From an uncultured Pedobacter sp. (lineage in GTDB: Bacteria; Bacteroidota; Bacteroidia; Sphingobacteriales; Sphingobacteriaceae), in assembly GCA_946478755.1 (NCBI GenBank), contig CAMLDJ010000291.1:1-6821 (forward strand): DNA of 6,821 bases. Direction: 5' to 3'. The notes below the pieces were generated by a model, which saw nothing but the letters and a program-made list of their open reading frames with translations, was not told the DNA's origin and made no database searches. Below are positions 1 to 6,778 of this stretch, piece by piece (the stretch's first letter is position 1; every line of letters starts with the position of its first letter). Made by a program: the position numbers and the translations under genes.

Positions 1-491
1 ATCTTCAGATATCTGAAGTTTTCCTCCGTACCCTGGTTAACGTTAATGTAAGGTGTCTGGCCTAAAGTACCTAAAGTAAAGTCCTTGGTTTCTGCTGGCT
101 CCAACACGATTTTATAAACATTGCTTGCCATTCCAGCAGAGTTGATCAGCACAAGAGGATAGTTAAATATGGAGACTCCAGGCGGAATGGTCGCTTCTTT
201 TAGCTCAAAATCCACGCCCGCAGTCGCCGTTGTTCCTTCAGCTGTTTTTAGCAATACGGTACGTGGCTGATCAGACAGCTTTCCGGTGATCCTCAAAGGT
301 ATATACATGGTATCCCTTGTTTTTACCATGCTTTGAAATGCAAAAGAGTAACTTCTCGTCGCTGTGGTATGTAATTGTTGATAGGTGTAAGCAAAAAAGC
401 TAACGCCATCTTTTCCTTGATAAGCTTCTACTGCATCTTTCTTACAAGAAAAAAGAGAGAAGACCATCGTCACATATAATAAATATTTCAT
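1..491 (-). CDS. DUF4843-like surface lipoprotein, 3' end cut by window
   Basis: This reading frame starts at ATG 491-489 and stays open for 163 codons until the window ends, so the C-terminus is missing. It begins MKYLLYVTMVFSLFSCKKDA, a short lipoprotein signal with Cys16 as the lipidation residue and Lys-Lys after it, as in many outer-membrane surface lipoproteins of Bacteroidota. After a YQGKDGVSFFAY segment the chain is rich in predicted beta strands, with LRITGKLSD (about 66-74) and a Calx-beta-like stretch ATAGVDFELKEATIPPG (about 89-105). This layout, and the place directly after a SusD gene, match the DUF4843 family (often about 240-270 residues), whose function is unknown; it is presumed to be an accessory of the SusCD complex. 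The start lies 13 bases after the SusD stop codon, so co-translation is likely. No Shine-Dalgarno sequence is visible. The family name is from memory of its pattern; the lipoprotein call is firmer. Confidence 0.8.
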   Translation of the reverse strand, partial: MKYLLYVTMVFSLFSCKKDAVEAYQGKDGVSFFAYTYQQLHTTATRSYSFAFQSMVKTRDTMYIPLRITGKLSDQPRTVLLKTAEGTTATAGVDFELKEATIPPGVSIFNYPLVLINSAGMASNVYKIVLEPAETKDFTLGTLGQTPYINVNQGTEENFRYLK

Positions 492-504
492 AATACGAGT
501 GTGA

Positions 505-1938
505 TTAGTTAGCATAATTCGGATTAAATTGAAGTTCGGCATTTGGGATTGGCAGCACATACTGCTCTGGCGCCATATCAACATTACGGAACTGCATCCT
601 CAGTGTTTTAGTCCGTTTATAATAAAAGAACAATTGGCCTTCCGCATAAAATTCCTTCTGGTACTCCTTGGTGATCGCTGCGGTAAGTGCAGTAGCTGTA
701 ATGGTTGTTGCCAGATTGGAAAGCCCCCTGTTTTGGCGCACTGTATTTAAATATCCGACACCGGCGGCAGGAGTCTCCGCAGTTTCAGCCAGGATGTAAT
801 ACATTTCGGCAAGACGAATACCAGGTACATACTGATCCAGTAAATTGTCGGTAATTGTCGTTGTAGCGGTTGAGGCCTGCCAGAATTTAGAAGGGAACAA
901 ACTTCCGCCATCCTGCTCAAGGCGGTAAACGAACCTGAAGTCTGTGCCGCCGCCCGATGTGGTTTCATACAACGTAGAAAAGTTAGCAGTGGTACGCGTC
1001 AGGGTTTGTCCTAATGCACCTCTAAACCTGAAATAACGTTGTACGGTGGGCAATATATCTCTAACCCTGATCATAAATATCTGTTCATTGAAATACAGGC
1101 GGTCGCGCACCACCAATCCTGAGCTGACCGCTCCTGCCGCTGCCTGGGTCACAAACGTATATTTGGTAGAGGCGATCACTACGTTTGCGGCAGCAGCAGC
1201 ACCGGCTTTATCACCACTGTATAATTTAATTCTTGCTTCCAGTGCTTTTATGCCATAGTAATTCAATTTATTCCGCCTGTTCCTTGAATCGCTGGTTACG
1301 ATCGGATCAACCGGTAACAACAAATTTGCGGCCTCCGTCAGATCAGCTAAGGCGAATTTCACCACATCAGCAGTGGTAGACGGTACAATTGCATTTTCGT
1401 TGACATCCTTTTTGTAAGGGATGGCTTTTAAATTGGCACCCGTAGTATATTCAGGCCCGAACATCCGCAATAAATCAAAATGTACAAATGCCCTTAAGGC
1501 CAAAGCCTCACCGCGCAGCAGTGCGTATGAATTGTTGGTTAACACAGATCGGTTCGTCTCCGTATTTGCAATTATTTTATTTGCTGCGGCAATTGCACTG
1601 TAACTGGCAGACCAGATGGCATTGGTATACCCTGCTACTTCCGCTGAAGCATAGTTCAGGACTTGCGTTTGTTGCAGTGAAACGTCTGCGTTGCTACTAA
1701 GTGACGAATAATTTTGTGCCAGCGCAGAAACGAAACCCATGGAAAGGTTATCGCCGTAAAGACTGTTGCTGGCCAGCTGGCCATACACGCCTGATAAAGC
1801 CTGCTGAAAACCGACTTCTGACGTAAAGAGCTGTTTTTCAGATAAATCTGTTTTGGGCTTTACATCCAAAAATTTCTTACAACTGGAAAACATCGCAACT
1901 ATTGCAAGAATTCCTATGATTAATGTTGTTCTTTTCAT
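505..1938 (-). CDS. SusD/RagB-family nutrient-binding outer membrane lipoprotein
   Basis: This is a complete 477-residue protein. I chose the ATG at 1938-1936 because it puts a proper lipoprotein signal at the N-terminus: MKRTTLIIGILAIVAMFSSC with Cys20 as the lipidated residue, followed by KKFLDVKP, the classic start of mature SusD proteins. A longer frame from 1977 would add 13 polar residues before the signal and overlap the upstream stop codon, so it is unlikely. The N-terminal SusD-like helical region holds the TPR-type motif LRGEALALRAFVHFDLLRMF (about 141-160). The C-terminal RagB/SusD domain shows PGIRLAEMYYILAET (about 372-386), YLNTVRQNRGL and KEYQKEFYAEGQLFFYYKR (about 424-442). 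SusD proteins sit on the cell surface as a hinged lid on the SusC barrel and capture ligand. The gene follows the SusC stop after 25 bases, in the conserved SusC-SusD order. The ligand cannot be told from sequence; family members bind glycans or peptides. Confidence 0.97.
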   Translation of the reverse strand: MKRTTLIIGILAIVAMFSSCKKFLDVKPKTDLSEKQLFTSEVGFQQALSGVYGQLASNSLYGDNLSMGFVSALAQNYSSLSSNADVSLQQTQVLNYASAEVAGYTNAIWSASYSAIAAANKIIANTETNRSVLTNNSYALLRGEALALRAFVHFDLLRMFGPEYTTGANLKAIPYKKDVNENAIVPSTTADVVKFALADLTEAANLLLPVDPIVTSDSRNRRNKLNYYGIKALEARIKLYSGDKAGAAAAANVVIASTKYTFVTQAAAGAVSSGLVVRDRLYFNEQIFMIRVRDILPTVQRYFRFRGALGQTLTRTTANFSTLYETTSGGGTDFRFVYRLEQDGGSLFPSKFWQASTATTTITDNLLDQYVPGIRLAEMYYILAETAETPAAGVGYLNTVRQNRGLSNLATTITATALTAAITKEYQKEFYAEGQLFFYYKRTKTLRMQFRNVDMAPEQYVLPIPNAELQFNPNYAN

Positions 1939-1963
1939 TGGGATATGAATTTGTCGTTTGAAT

Positions 1964-4900
1964 TTAGAATCTTGCACTCAGGCCAAATGTATATTCTCTG
2001 GAAAACGGATTGTCTGTACCACGTTCAATTTCAATGGTGCTGAAGTTGGCCAGGTTATTTGTTGTTGCATTAAGGGTCAGATTCTGCAAGCCCAATCTTT
2101 TAACAAATGGGGTTTTGAACTGATAGCTTACATTAACTGAGCTGAGCTGGATGTTGTTGTCGCGCTGAACAAACCTTGAGGTCAGTTGTGTTGGTATTGG
2201 CGTACCGGAAGTAATCCTTTTGTAGGGACTGATACTACCAGGTCCGGTCCAGCCCAGGTCATATGCTCTTCTGTCTACATTGTTGCGCGCATCAACAGCT
2301 TCCACCCGGTTCAACAGCGTACTGTTGTACAGATCAGCACCATAGTTATAATTGATGCTGAAGTTTAAGCCAAAACCTGCATATAGGAAATTTGAATTTA
2401 CAGCTCCTGTCCACTTGGGGCGGCTGTCACCAACATAGGTTTTATCATTAACGTCCCAAACAAAGGTTGGGGTGCCATCTAATTTAAGATAAACCTCCTG
2501 ACCGGTAACCGGATCAATGCCCAGGGATCTCACCGCATAAATGGCTGTTGTTGACCTGCCTTCAATAAACTGTGCATTTTCAACAGTCTGATCGGCGTTA
2601 TTGATATTCAATGCAGCATTGAAGGCTTTAAGTTTCTCCGAAATTTCTTTTAATACAGATTTATTAGTGGCTGCGTTCACAGAAACATTCCATTTTAATC
2701 CTTTACGAGGTTGGGATAGTATGGTGTAACCCAGGTCGAACTGCAATCCCCTGTTCTGGATTTTGCCTAAATTTTCAGTATACGAAGGAAAGCCGGTACT
2801 AGGCGCCAGCGAAACTGTAGTCAGGGCGTTCTGCGTGACTTCATCATAAAATTCCGCATTGAAAGTCAAACGGTTGTCCAGAAATGCCGATGCAATACCA
2901 ATATTCGACTTCAGTACTTGCTGCCAGCTCAAATTCGGGTTTCCAAGTCCACCAGGGAAAGCACCCACTTCACCAAAATACCCTGTTGATGTGCCAAGAT
3001 TATACCTGAACTGCGCTGCATAAGGATTTTGTACCGATGTACCGGTAGAACCATAACTACCGCGTATCCTCAGGAGGTTGATGGTTTGGCTGTCCTTCAG
3101 GAATGCTTCATTATTTATGTTCCAGCCTAAACCAGCAGACCAGAAATTACCAAATTTATTATTTTCTCCATAAGCGGAAGATCCGTCTCTGGTATAAGTG
3201 AAATCGGTAAAATACCGGTTATCATAAGAATAGTTGGCACTTCCGGTATAGGAAAGATTGTTAATTGTACTTTCGGTTCCCGTAGGCCTGCTGTTTAAAT
3301 ATTGCGCAGCAAACAGGATGTTATCTAAACGATCAAAAGGAAAACCCTGCGTAGAAACAGCATAGGAGTTGAAGCGTGAGCTGGCCAGCCTGAAGCCTGC
3401 AAATACAGTAACACCATGCATTCCAAAATTCTTGTTGTAATTTACCGATCCCGTACCATCCATTACAAAAGCGGTACTGTTGTCTATTGAATAGGTACCC
3501 CTTGCACTTAAATCCGCGACACCATTGAACCGGCTATCGAGGGCCGAGTAGAAATTATCCACAGTCCCGTTAACTTTTGTGATGCCCAGAGCGCCATTGA
3601 ACCATAAAGATTTATTGGCATCGTAACGTACGGTAGTATTGTTCCTTAAATTAAAATTCTTATTCCTATTGTCAATGGTATTATAAGTAATATCCATCAA
3701 TGGATTTAATACAACGGAGCCTGCTACACCAAAGCCCAGATTGATGTTTTCCAGGTACTTGTTTACATGACCATTTTCATCATAAGGTTTCCAGTATGGG
3801 TTCAAATCCAGGTACTGGCTAAATGAGCCATAAGGTGAATCGTTGGAATTCACCTGCGTTGCTATGGTATTATTTTGGAAGGTCAGTTTATTCGTTCTGT
3901 AACTCAGCGTAAAACTTCCGGAATAATTTTTCCTGTCCTGTCCTTTCATTACGCCCTGTAGCAGATTCCCGCTAAAAGTCAGGTTAAAGGTCAGCGACTC
4001 GTCACCTCCTCGTAAAGACAGGTTGGTTCTGTTGTTGATCCCTGTTTGAACAGGAATGGATTTCCAGTCGGTATTTACACCGCTTAACACCGCTTTATAC
4101 CGTTCAGAATTGATAAAATCACCTCGATAACTGTTGACAAATCCTACACGACGCTCAAAATCCAGTTTTTCTGTCGCATTCAGCATGTTATAAACAGACA
4201 AGTCAGGAGCTGATAAAGTAAAATTGTTACTTAGCGACACCTCTACTTTTCCTCTTGGTGGCAGGATCGTTGTCACAACCATCACACCATTACCTCCACG
4301 AGAACCATACATTGCCGTGGCCGAAGCATCCTTTAATAAAGTTACCGAAGCAATTTGATTCATGTCTAAGTCTACGATCGCCTGTAATGACACTTGAAAG
4401 CCATCAAGGATGAACAGTGGTGTATTGGGGTTTCCAATAAGTTCTGACCCAAGGGTTGGATAGGATGTCTGCCCACGCATGGTCACCTCAGGGAGCGCGT
4501 TGATGTTCCCTCCTATCTTGTTGTTGGGAATCATTCTGAAAGACGGGTCAAGGGCAGCAACGCCGGCAAACACATTTACCGGACTCACAGCCTTAAGCTC
4601 GGCAGCAGTCATGGTTTTGGCAGCCCCGGTATAGGTACTGACCTTCCTGTCAACCATCCCTGTAATCACTGTCTCATTCAATGAGTGCTGCTCTTCATCC
4701 ATGTAAATGGAATAGTTTGAATTTGGTGAAATGGGCACATCAACCGTCTTATAACCTACAAATCTGAATTCCAATGATTCTGCACCTTTGGATATGCTGA
4801 TGGTAAATTTTCCATTTTTATCCGTCTGGACCGCTGACTTTGTTCCCTTAATTGACACGGTAACGCCTGGGATGGGTTTGCGGTCTTTGGCATCACCTAC

Positions 4901-5287
4901 AAAGCCGGAAATGACTTCCTGACTGACCTGTGTGCCTGCTTTGACGACCACAGTCTTGTTGCGGATAATAAATTCCAGGTTTTGTCCGGCAAAAACCTGG
5001 TTAAGCACAGCTGATAACTCAGCATCTTTAACGGTGATGGTCACCGGGGACGAATTTTCCAACAAATTGTCCGTATAAAAAAAGTTATAACCTGTCTGTT
5101 TGTTCAATTCCTTAAAGACAGATCGAAGTGAAGCATTTGACTTACTTAAAGTCACTTTTTGGGCAAGGCTCGACGCACTTACCTGCATAAAGCATGCTAT
5201 TATTATTACGATGGTTAAGCGCATGATTAACAATAATTTTGGGTACAGCCGCTTAGGCATACCAAATTCCCTTGATTTTTGATACAT
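1964..5287 (-). CDS. SusC/RagA-type TonB-dependent transporter with STN domain
   Basis: This is a complete outer-membrane transporter of 1107 residues, normal for a SusC with an STN domain. The domains in order are: a signal peptide (core about 20-38, probable cleavage near ASSLA-QKV at 42/43); an STN (secretin/TonB N-terminal) domain at about 48-118, with LRSVFKELNKQTGYNFFY and LSAVLNQVFAGQNLEF; a carboxypeptidase-regulatory-like domain at about 126-200 (IPGVTVSIKGTKSAVQTDKNG, then FRFVGYKT); a TonB-box-like ETVITG at 205-210; a plug at about 217-340, with LPEVTMRG, PLFILDGFQV and SVTLLKDASATAMYGSRGG; and a beta barrel to a C-terminal Phe, the usual barrel-assembly signal. The STN domain marks it as able to signal to a FecR protein, and one is encoded directly upstream. 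It should import an oligomer captured by the downstream SusD partner. The start at 5287 is the longest option; Met10 (5260) and Met22 (5224) are alternatives, but an N-terminus of the form MY(Q/K)K...PKLLLIMRLT is common in Sphingobacteriaceae SusC proteins. The plug ends VVTTI where most family members have TTK. Confidence 0.97.
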   Translation of the reverse strand: MYQKSREFGMPKRLYPKLLLIMRLTIVIIIACFMQVSASSLAQKVTLSKSNASLRSVFKELNKQTGYNFFYTDNLLENSSPVTITVKDAELSAVLNQVFAGQNLEFIIRNKTVVVKAGTQVSQEVISGFVGDAKDRKPIPGVTVSIKGTKSAVQTDKNGKFTISISKGAESLEFRFVGYKTVDVPISPNSNYSIYMDEEQHSLNETVITGMVDRKVSTYTGAAKTMTAAELKAVSPVNVFAGVAALDPSFRMIPNNKIGGNINALPEVTMRGQTSYPTLGSELIGNPNTPLFILDGFQVSLQAIVDLDMNQIASVTLLKDASATAMYGSRGGNGVMVVTTILPPRGKVEVSLSNNFTLSAPDLSVYNMLNATEKLDFERRVGFVNSYRGDFINSERYKAVLSGVNTDWKSIPVQTGINNRTNLSLRGGDESLTFNLTFSGNLLQGVMKGQDRKNYSGSFTLSYRTNKLTFQNNTIATQVNSNDSPYGSFSQYLDLNPYWKPYDENGHVNKYLENINLGFGVAGSVVLNPLMDITYNTIDNRNKNFNLRNNTTVRYDANKSLWFNGALGITKVNGTVDNFYSALDSRFNGVADLSARGTYSIDNSTAFVMDGTGSVNYNKNFGMHGVTVFAGFRLASSRFNSYAVSTQGFPFDRLDNILFAAQYLNSRPTGTESTINNLSYTGSANYSYDNRYFTDFTYTRDGSSAYGENNKFGNFWSAGLGWNINNEAFLKDSQTINLLRIRGSYGSTGTSVQNPYAAQFRYNLGTSTGYFGEVGAFPGGLGNPNLSWQQVLKSNIGIASAFLDNRLTFNAEFYDEVTQNALTTVSLAPSTGFPSYTENLGKIQNRGLQFDLGYTILSQPRKGLKWNVSVNAATNKSVLKEISEKLKAFNAALNINNADQTVENAQFIEGRSTTAIYAVRSLGIDPVTGQEVYLKLDGTPTFVWDVNDKTYVGDSRPKWTGAVNSNFLYAGFGLNFSINYNYGADLYNSTLLNRVEAVDARNNVDRRAYDLGWTGPGSISPYKRITSGTPIPTQLTSRFVQRDNNIQLSSVNVSYQFKTPFVKRLGLQNLTLNATTNNLANFSTIEIERGTDNPFSREYTFGLSARF

Positions 5288-5306
5288 TAGTAGTCGGTTT
5301 GGTTAA

Positions 5307-5342
5307 GCAGCCTCTTTTGCGTTGGACCGTAGAGAGGCCTGC
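5307..5342 (-). promoter_or_regulatory. Stem-loop in leader of the SusC gene
   Basis: Bases 5307-5315 (GCAGCCTCT) pair with 5333-5342 (AGAGGCCTGC), giving nine base pairs with one bulged base (5338) and a 17-base loop. In the transcript the hairpin would end 19 bases before the ATG at 5287, close enough to affect ribosome access. There is no T-run after it, so it is not an intrinsic terminator. The pairing is seen directly; any regulatory role is inference. Confidence 0.4.
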
Positions 5343-5382
5343 GATTATCATTTTGATTTTTAATTGAATGTTCCAAACTTTT

Positions 5383-5413
5383 ACCAGGTTCTGATGGCTA
5401 ATCAGAGCCTGGT
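5383..5413 (-). promoter_or_regulatory. 13-bp stem-loop after the anti-sigma gene
   Basis: Bases 5383-5395 (ACCAGGTTCTGAT) and 5401-5413 (ATCAGAGCCTGGT) form a 13-position inverted repeat with a five-base loop and one imperfect pair (5389/5407). That pair would be a G-U wobble in plus-strand RNA but an A-C mismatch in minus-strand RNA. The hairpin begins 87 bases after the anti-sigma stop codon. On the minus strand it is followed by AAAAGTTTGG, so the T-run of a classical intrinsic terminator is missing. It may mark the 3' end of the anti-sigma mRNA, attenuate transcription into the transporter genes, or stabilise an mRNA end. The structure is well supported; the role is not. Confidence 0.5.
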
Positions 5414-5500
5414 TCCGTTTACAACATCTTCAGCTAGTGTAATTTTCTTTTCATGTGGTTTAGTTCAAGATTAGTATTCTGTTAATTATTAAGTCAGGTA

Positions 5501-6694
5501 TTATTTTGATACATATACGGTTCTTCCCTTGACTTCAAAATGGGCTTCTCCGGTTGATTCTACGATCTCAAGGACTGTTGACATTTTATCAAACCTCGAC
5601 ACTTTACCACTGAAGCGCTGGTTGGTTCTTTCGCCAATATAAACGACCTCAACGTTATACCAGCGCCCGATCATTTTCATGAAGGTTTCAATGGATTCAC
5701 TTTCAACAACAAATTCATTATTTTTCCAGGCAACAGCCAGATCGGTATCCGTTTCTTTGATCTGTATTTTACCACCATACAGCTTAGCCTGCTGCCCGGG
5801 CTTTAATACTTTGGAATTACCGGATGCCGATAATTTTACGCTTCCTTCCAGCAAGGTAGTTTTTTCTACGAGGTCATCATCATAACTGCTAACGTTAAAA
5901 TGTGTGCCCAACACTTCTATTTCCTGCCTGTTTGTCTTCACAATAAAAGGGTATAGCTTATCCTTCGCTACTTCAAAATACCCCTCACCAATAAGCTTGA
6001 CCTCACGTTTTCCATTTTGAATCAGGGAAGCGGTATAGGTGAGGCTTGAAGCTGCATTCAGATAAACAAGTGAGCCATCAGGCAAGCGTACCTGATAGGT
6101 CTCTCCCCTGGCGGTAGACAATGTGTTCAAGGCATTCGGATCGGAAACCTTCTCATCAACTTCGTACACCAATCTGCCATCATCCGTCTTGGAGATGATG
6201 ATCCCTGATTCCCTTCCTATTTCGCCCTTCGATGCATTGGCTAAACTGATCTTCCTGCCATTCGCCATTGTAAGCGTCGCGCCAAAGTCACCCGGCTTAA
6301 CATCCTGTGCCTCCACTTTGACAGCAGCCGGAAGCTTTGCTGATCTGTAATTGAAAAAATAAACTCCTGTGCAAATGACGGTCAGAGCGGCAGCAACAGC
6401 AGCAATTTGCAACCAGCGTTGAAGGGTTTTATTCTTGCGTTCAGGCGTAGCCGGAGCTGCTTCCTGAATCTGAACGAACAAATCCCGGTCAACCTTTGCC
6501 AGTACTTCGGCAATGGCAGGATCAGTTTCATAGCGTGCATCCTGAATTTCTAAAGCGTCAATGATGATATCTTTTAATCGATCCCTATCTTCATCAAGTT
6601 GAAAGTAATTCATCAGACGCTGTGTTTCTTCAAGGCTACAGGTATTGTCCAGGTATTTTTTGAAGAGAATATGGAGTTGATCGGATGGTTTCAA
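5501..6694 (-). CDS. FecR-family anti-sigma factor (transmembrane)
   Basis: This is a complete 397-residue inner-membrane regulator. Residues 1-92 form the cytoplasmic, helical sigma-binding part (LFKKYLDNTCSLEETQRLMN at 10-29 is typical). One membrane segment lies at about 95-115 (WLQIAAVAAALTVICTGVYF). The periplasmic part begins with DVKPGDFGATLTMANGRKI, often seen in Sphingobacteriaceae FecR proteins. The FecR domain proper follows at about 194-287, with TARGETYQVRLPDGSLVYLN, GEGYFEVAKD and VLGTHFNVSSY. A DUF4974-type C-terminal domain fills about 328-397 and ends in GRTVYVSK. FecR proteins hold or activate an ECF sigma factor and respond to the STN domain of a loaded TonB-dependent transporter; the gene just downstream encodes such a transporter. 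The start at 6694 leaves the full N-terminal domain and lies about 25 bases after a promoter-like box. No sigma gene is in the window; it probably lies beyond 6821. Confidence 0.96.
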   Translation of the reverse strand: MKPSDQLHILFKKYLDNTCSLEETQRLMNYFQLDEDRDRLKDIIIDALEIQDARYETDPAIAEVLAKVDRDLFVQIQEAAPATPERKNKTLQRWLQIAAVAAALTVICTGVYFFNYRSAKLPAAVKVEAQDVKPGDFGATLTMANGRKISLANASKGEIGRESGIIISKTDDGRLVYEVDEKVSDPNALNTLSTARGETYQVRLPDGSLVYLNAASSLTYTASLIQNGKREVKLIGEGYFEVAKDKLYPFIVKTNRQEIEVLGTHFNVSSYDDDLVEKTTLLEGSVKLSASGNSKVLKPGQQAKLYGGKIQIKETDTDLAVAWKNNEFVVESESIETFMKMIGRWYNVEVVYIGERTNQRFSGKVSRFDKMSTVLEIVESTGEAHFEVKGRTVYVSK

Positions 6695-6725
6695 GTTTAA
6701 TTTTTACAGCTAATACGGAGTTAAG

Positions 6726-6733
6726 CAAAAATA
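6726..6733 (-). promoter_or_regulatory. Bacteroidota -7 box (TATTTTTG), proximal
   Basis: Read on the minus strand this is TATTTTTG, a perfect match to the Bacteroidota -7 consensus TAnnTTTG. Transcription would start near 6720, leaving a leader of about 25 bases before the ATG at 6694, a plausible length. At the usual 19-base spacing the -33 position reads ATTT within a T-rich run, not a good TTTG, so the call rests mainly on the -7 box and its position. Confidence 0.45.
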
Positions 6734-6743
6734 TCCTTAGTCG

Positions 6744-6760
6744 GTTAATAAAAAATTAAC
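6744..6760. repeat. Small AT-rich inverted repeat at the -33 region
   Basis: GTTAAT at 6744-6749 and ATTAAC at 6755-6760 form a perfect 6-bp dyad around five adenines. It overlaps the place of the -33 element of the proximal promoter box, so it could be a binding site. AT-rich stretches yield such dyads by chance, and the stem is too weak to be a terminator. Confidence 0.25.
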
Positions 6761-6770
6761 AATTATTTTC

Positions 6771-6778
6771 CAAAAATA
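6771..6778 (-). promoter_or_regulatory. Second -7-like box (TATTTTTG), distal
   Basis: This is the same TATTTTTG octamer on the minus strand, 45 bases upstream of the first. It would give a leader of roughly 70 bases for the anti-sigma gene. The -33 position at 19-base spacing reads CAAA, not TTTG; a TTTG exists at 6793-6790 but is only 11 bases away. It may be a second start site or a chance match in AT-rich DNA. Confidence 0.25.

Larger units (their letters stand above)
5288..5500 (-). other. Anti-sigma to SusC intergenic region
   Basis: This 213-base gap has no supported gene on either strand. It is wide compared with the 13- and 25-base gaps further down the cluster, and it carries the two stem-loops listed separately. 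No perfect TAnnTTTG box reads toward the transporter gene. The closest is TAATCTTG at 5473-5466, without a good -33 element at the usual distance. The transporter genes may therefore be reached by read-through from the anti-sigma gene, or by a promoter of an ECF sigma factor whose sequence I cannot recognise. Confidence 0.6.

Noticed and set aside
3..18. Perfect 16-bp palindrome CTTCAGATATCTGAAG
   Set aside because: It lies inside the lipoprotein coding frame (FRYLK), has no loop, and shows no companion copies, so it is most likely chance.
529..750. Plus-strand reading frame of 73 codons opposite the SusD gene
   Set aside because: It is a shadow of the SusD frame, with no recognisable domain, start context or neighbour on that strand.
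1046..1700. Overlapping plus-strand reading frames of 60-70 codons opposite the SusD gene
   Set aside because: Their composition mirrors the Ala-rich antisense SusD codons; no family resemblance is visible.
1939..1977. Upstream start for the SusD gene, overlapping the transporter stop codon by 14 bases
   Set aside because: It would put 13 polar residues before a complete lipoprotein signal; the ATG at 1938 gives a normal SusD N-terminus.
3941..3958. Short TCCTG tandem repeats
   Set aside because: They encode part of the barrel (KGQDRK) in a normal frame and repeat only about two to three times.
4032..4046. CCTGTT/AACAGG inverted repeat
   Set aside because: It has six-base arms with a two-base centre inside the transporter coding sequence; no reason to see function.
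5466..5473. TAATCTTG as a promoter box for the transporter gene
   Set aside because: It differs from TAnnTTTG at one position and no TTTG-like -33 element lies at the usual spacing.
5679..6350. Plus-strand reading frames of 68 and 75 codons opposite the anti-sigma gene
   Set aside because: They are antisense shadows of a clearly coding frame and have no supporting signals.
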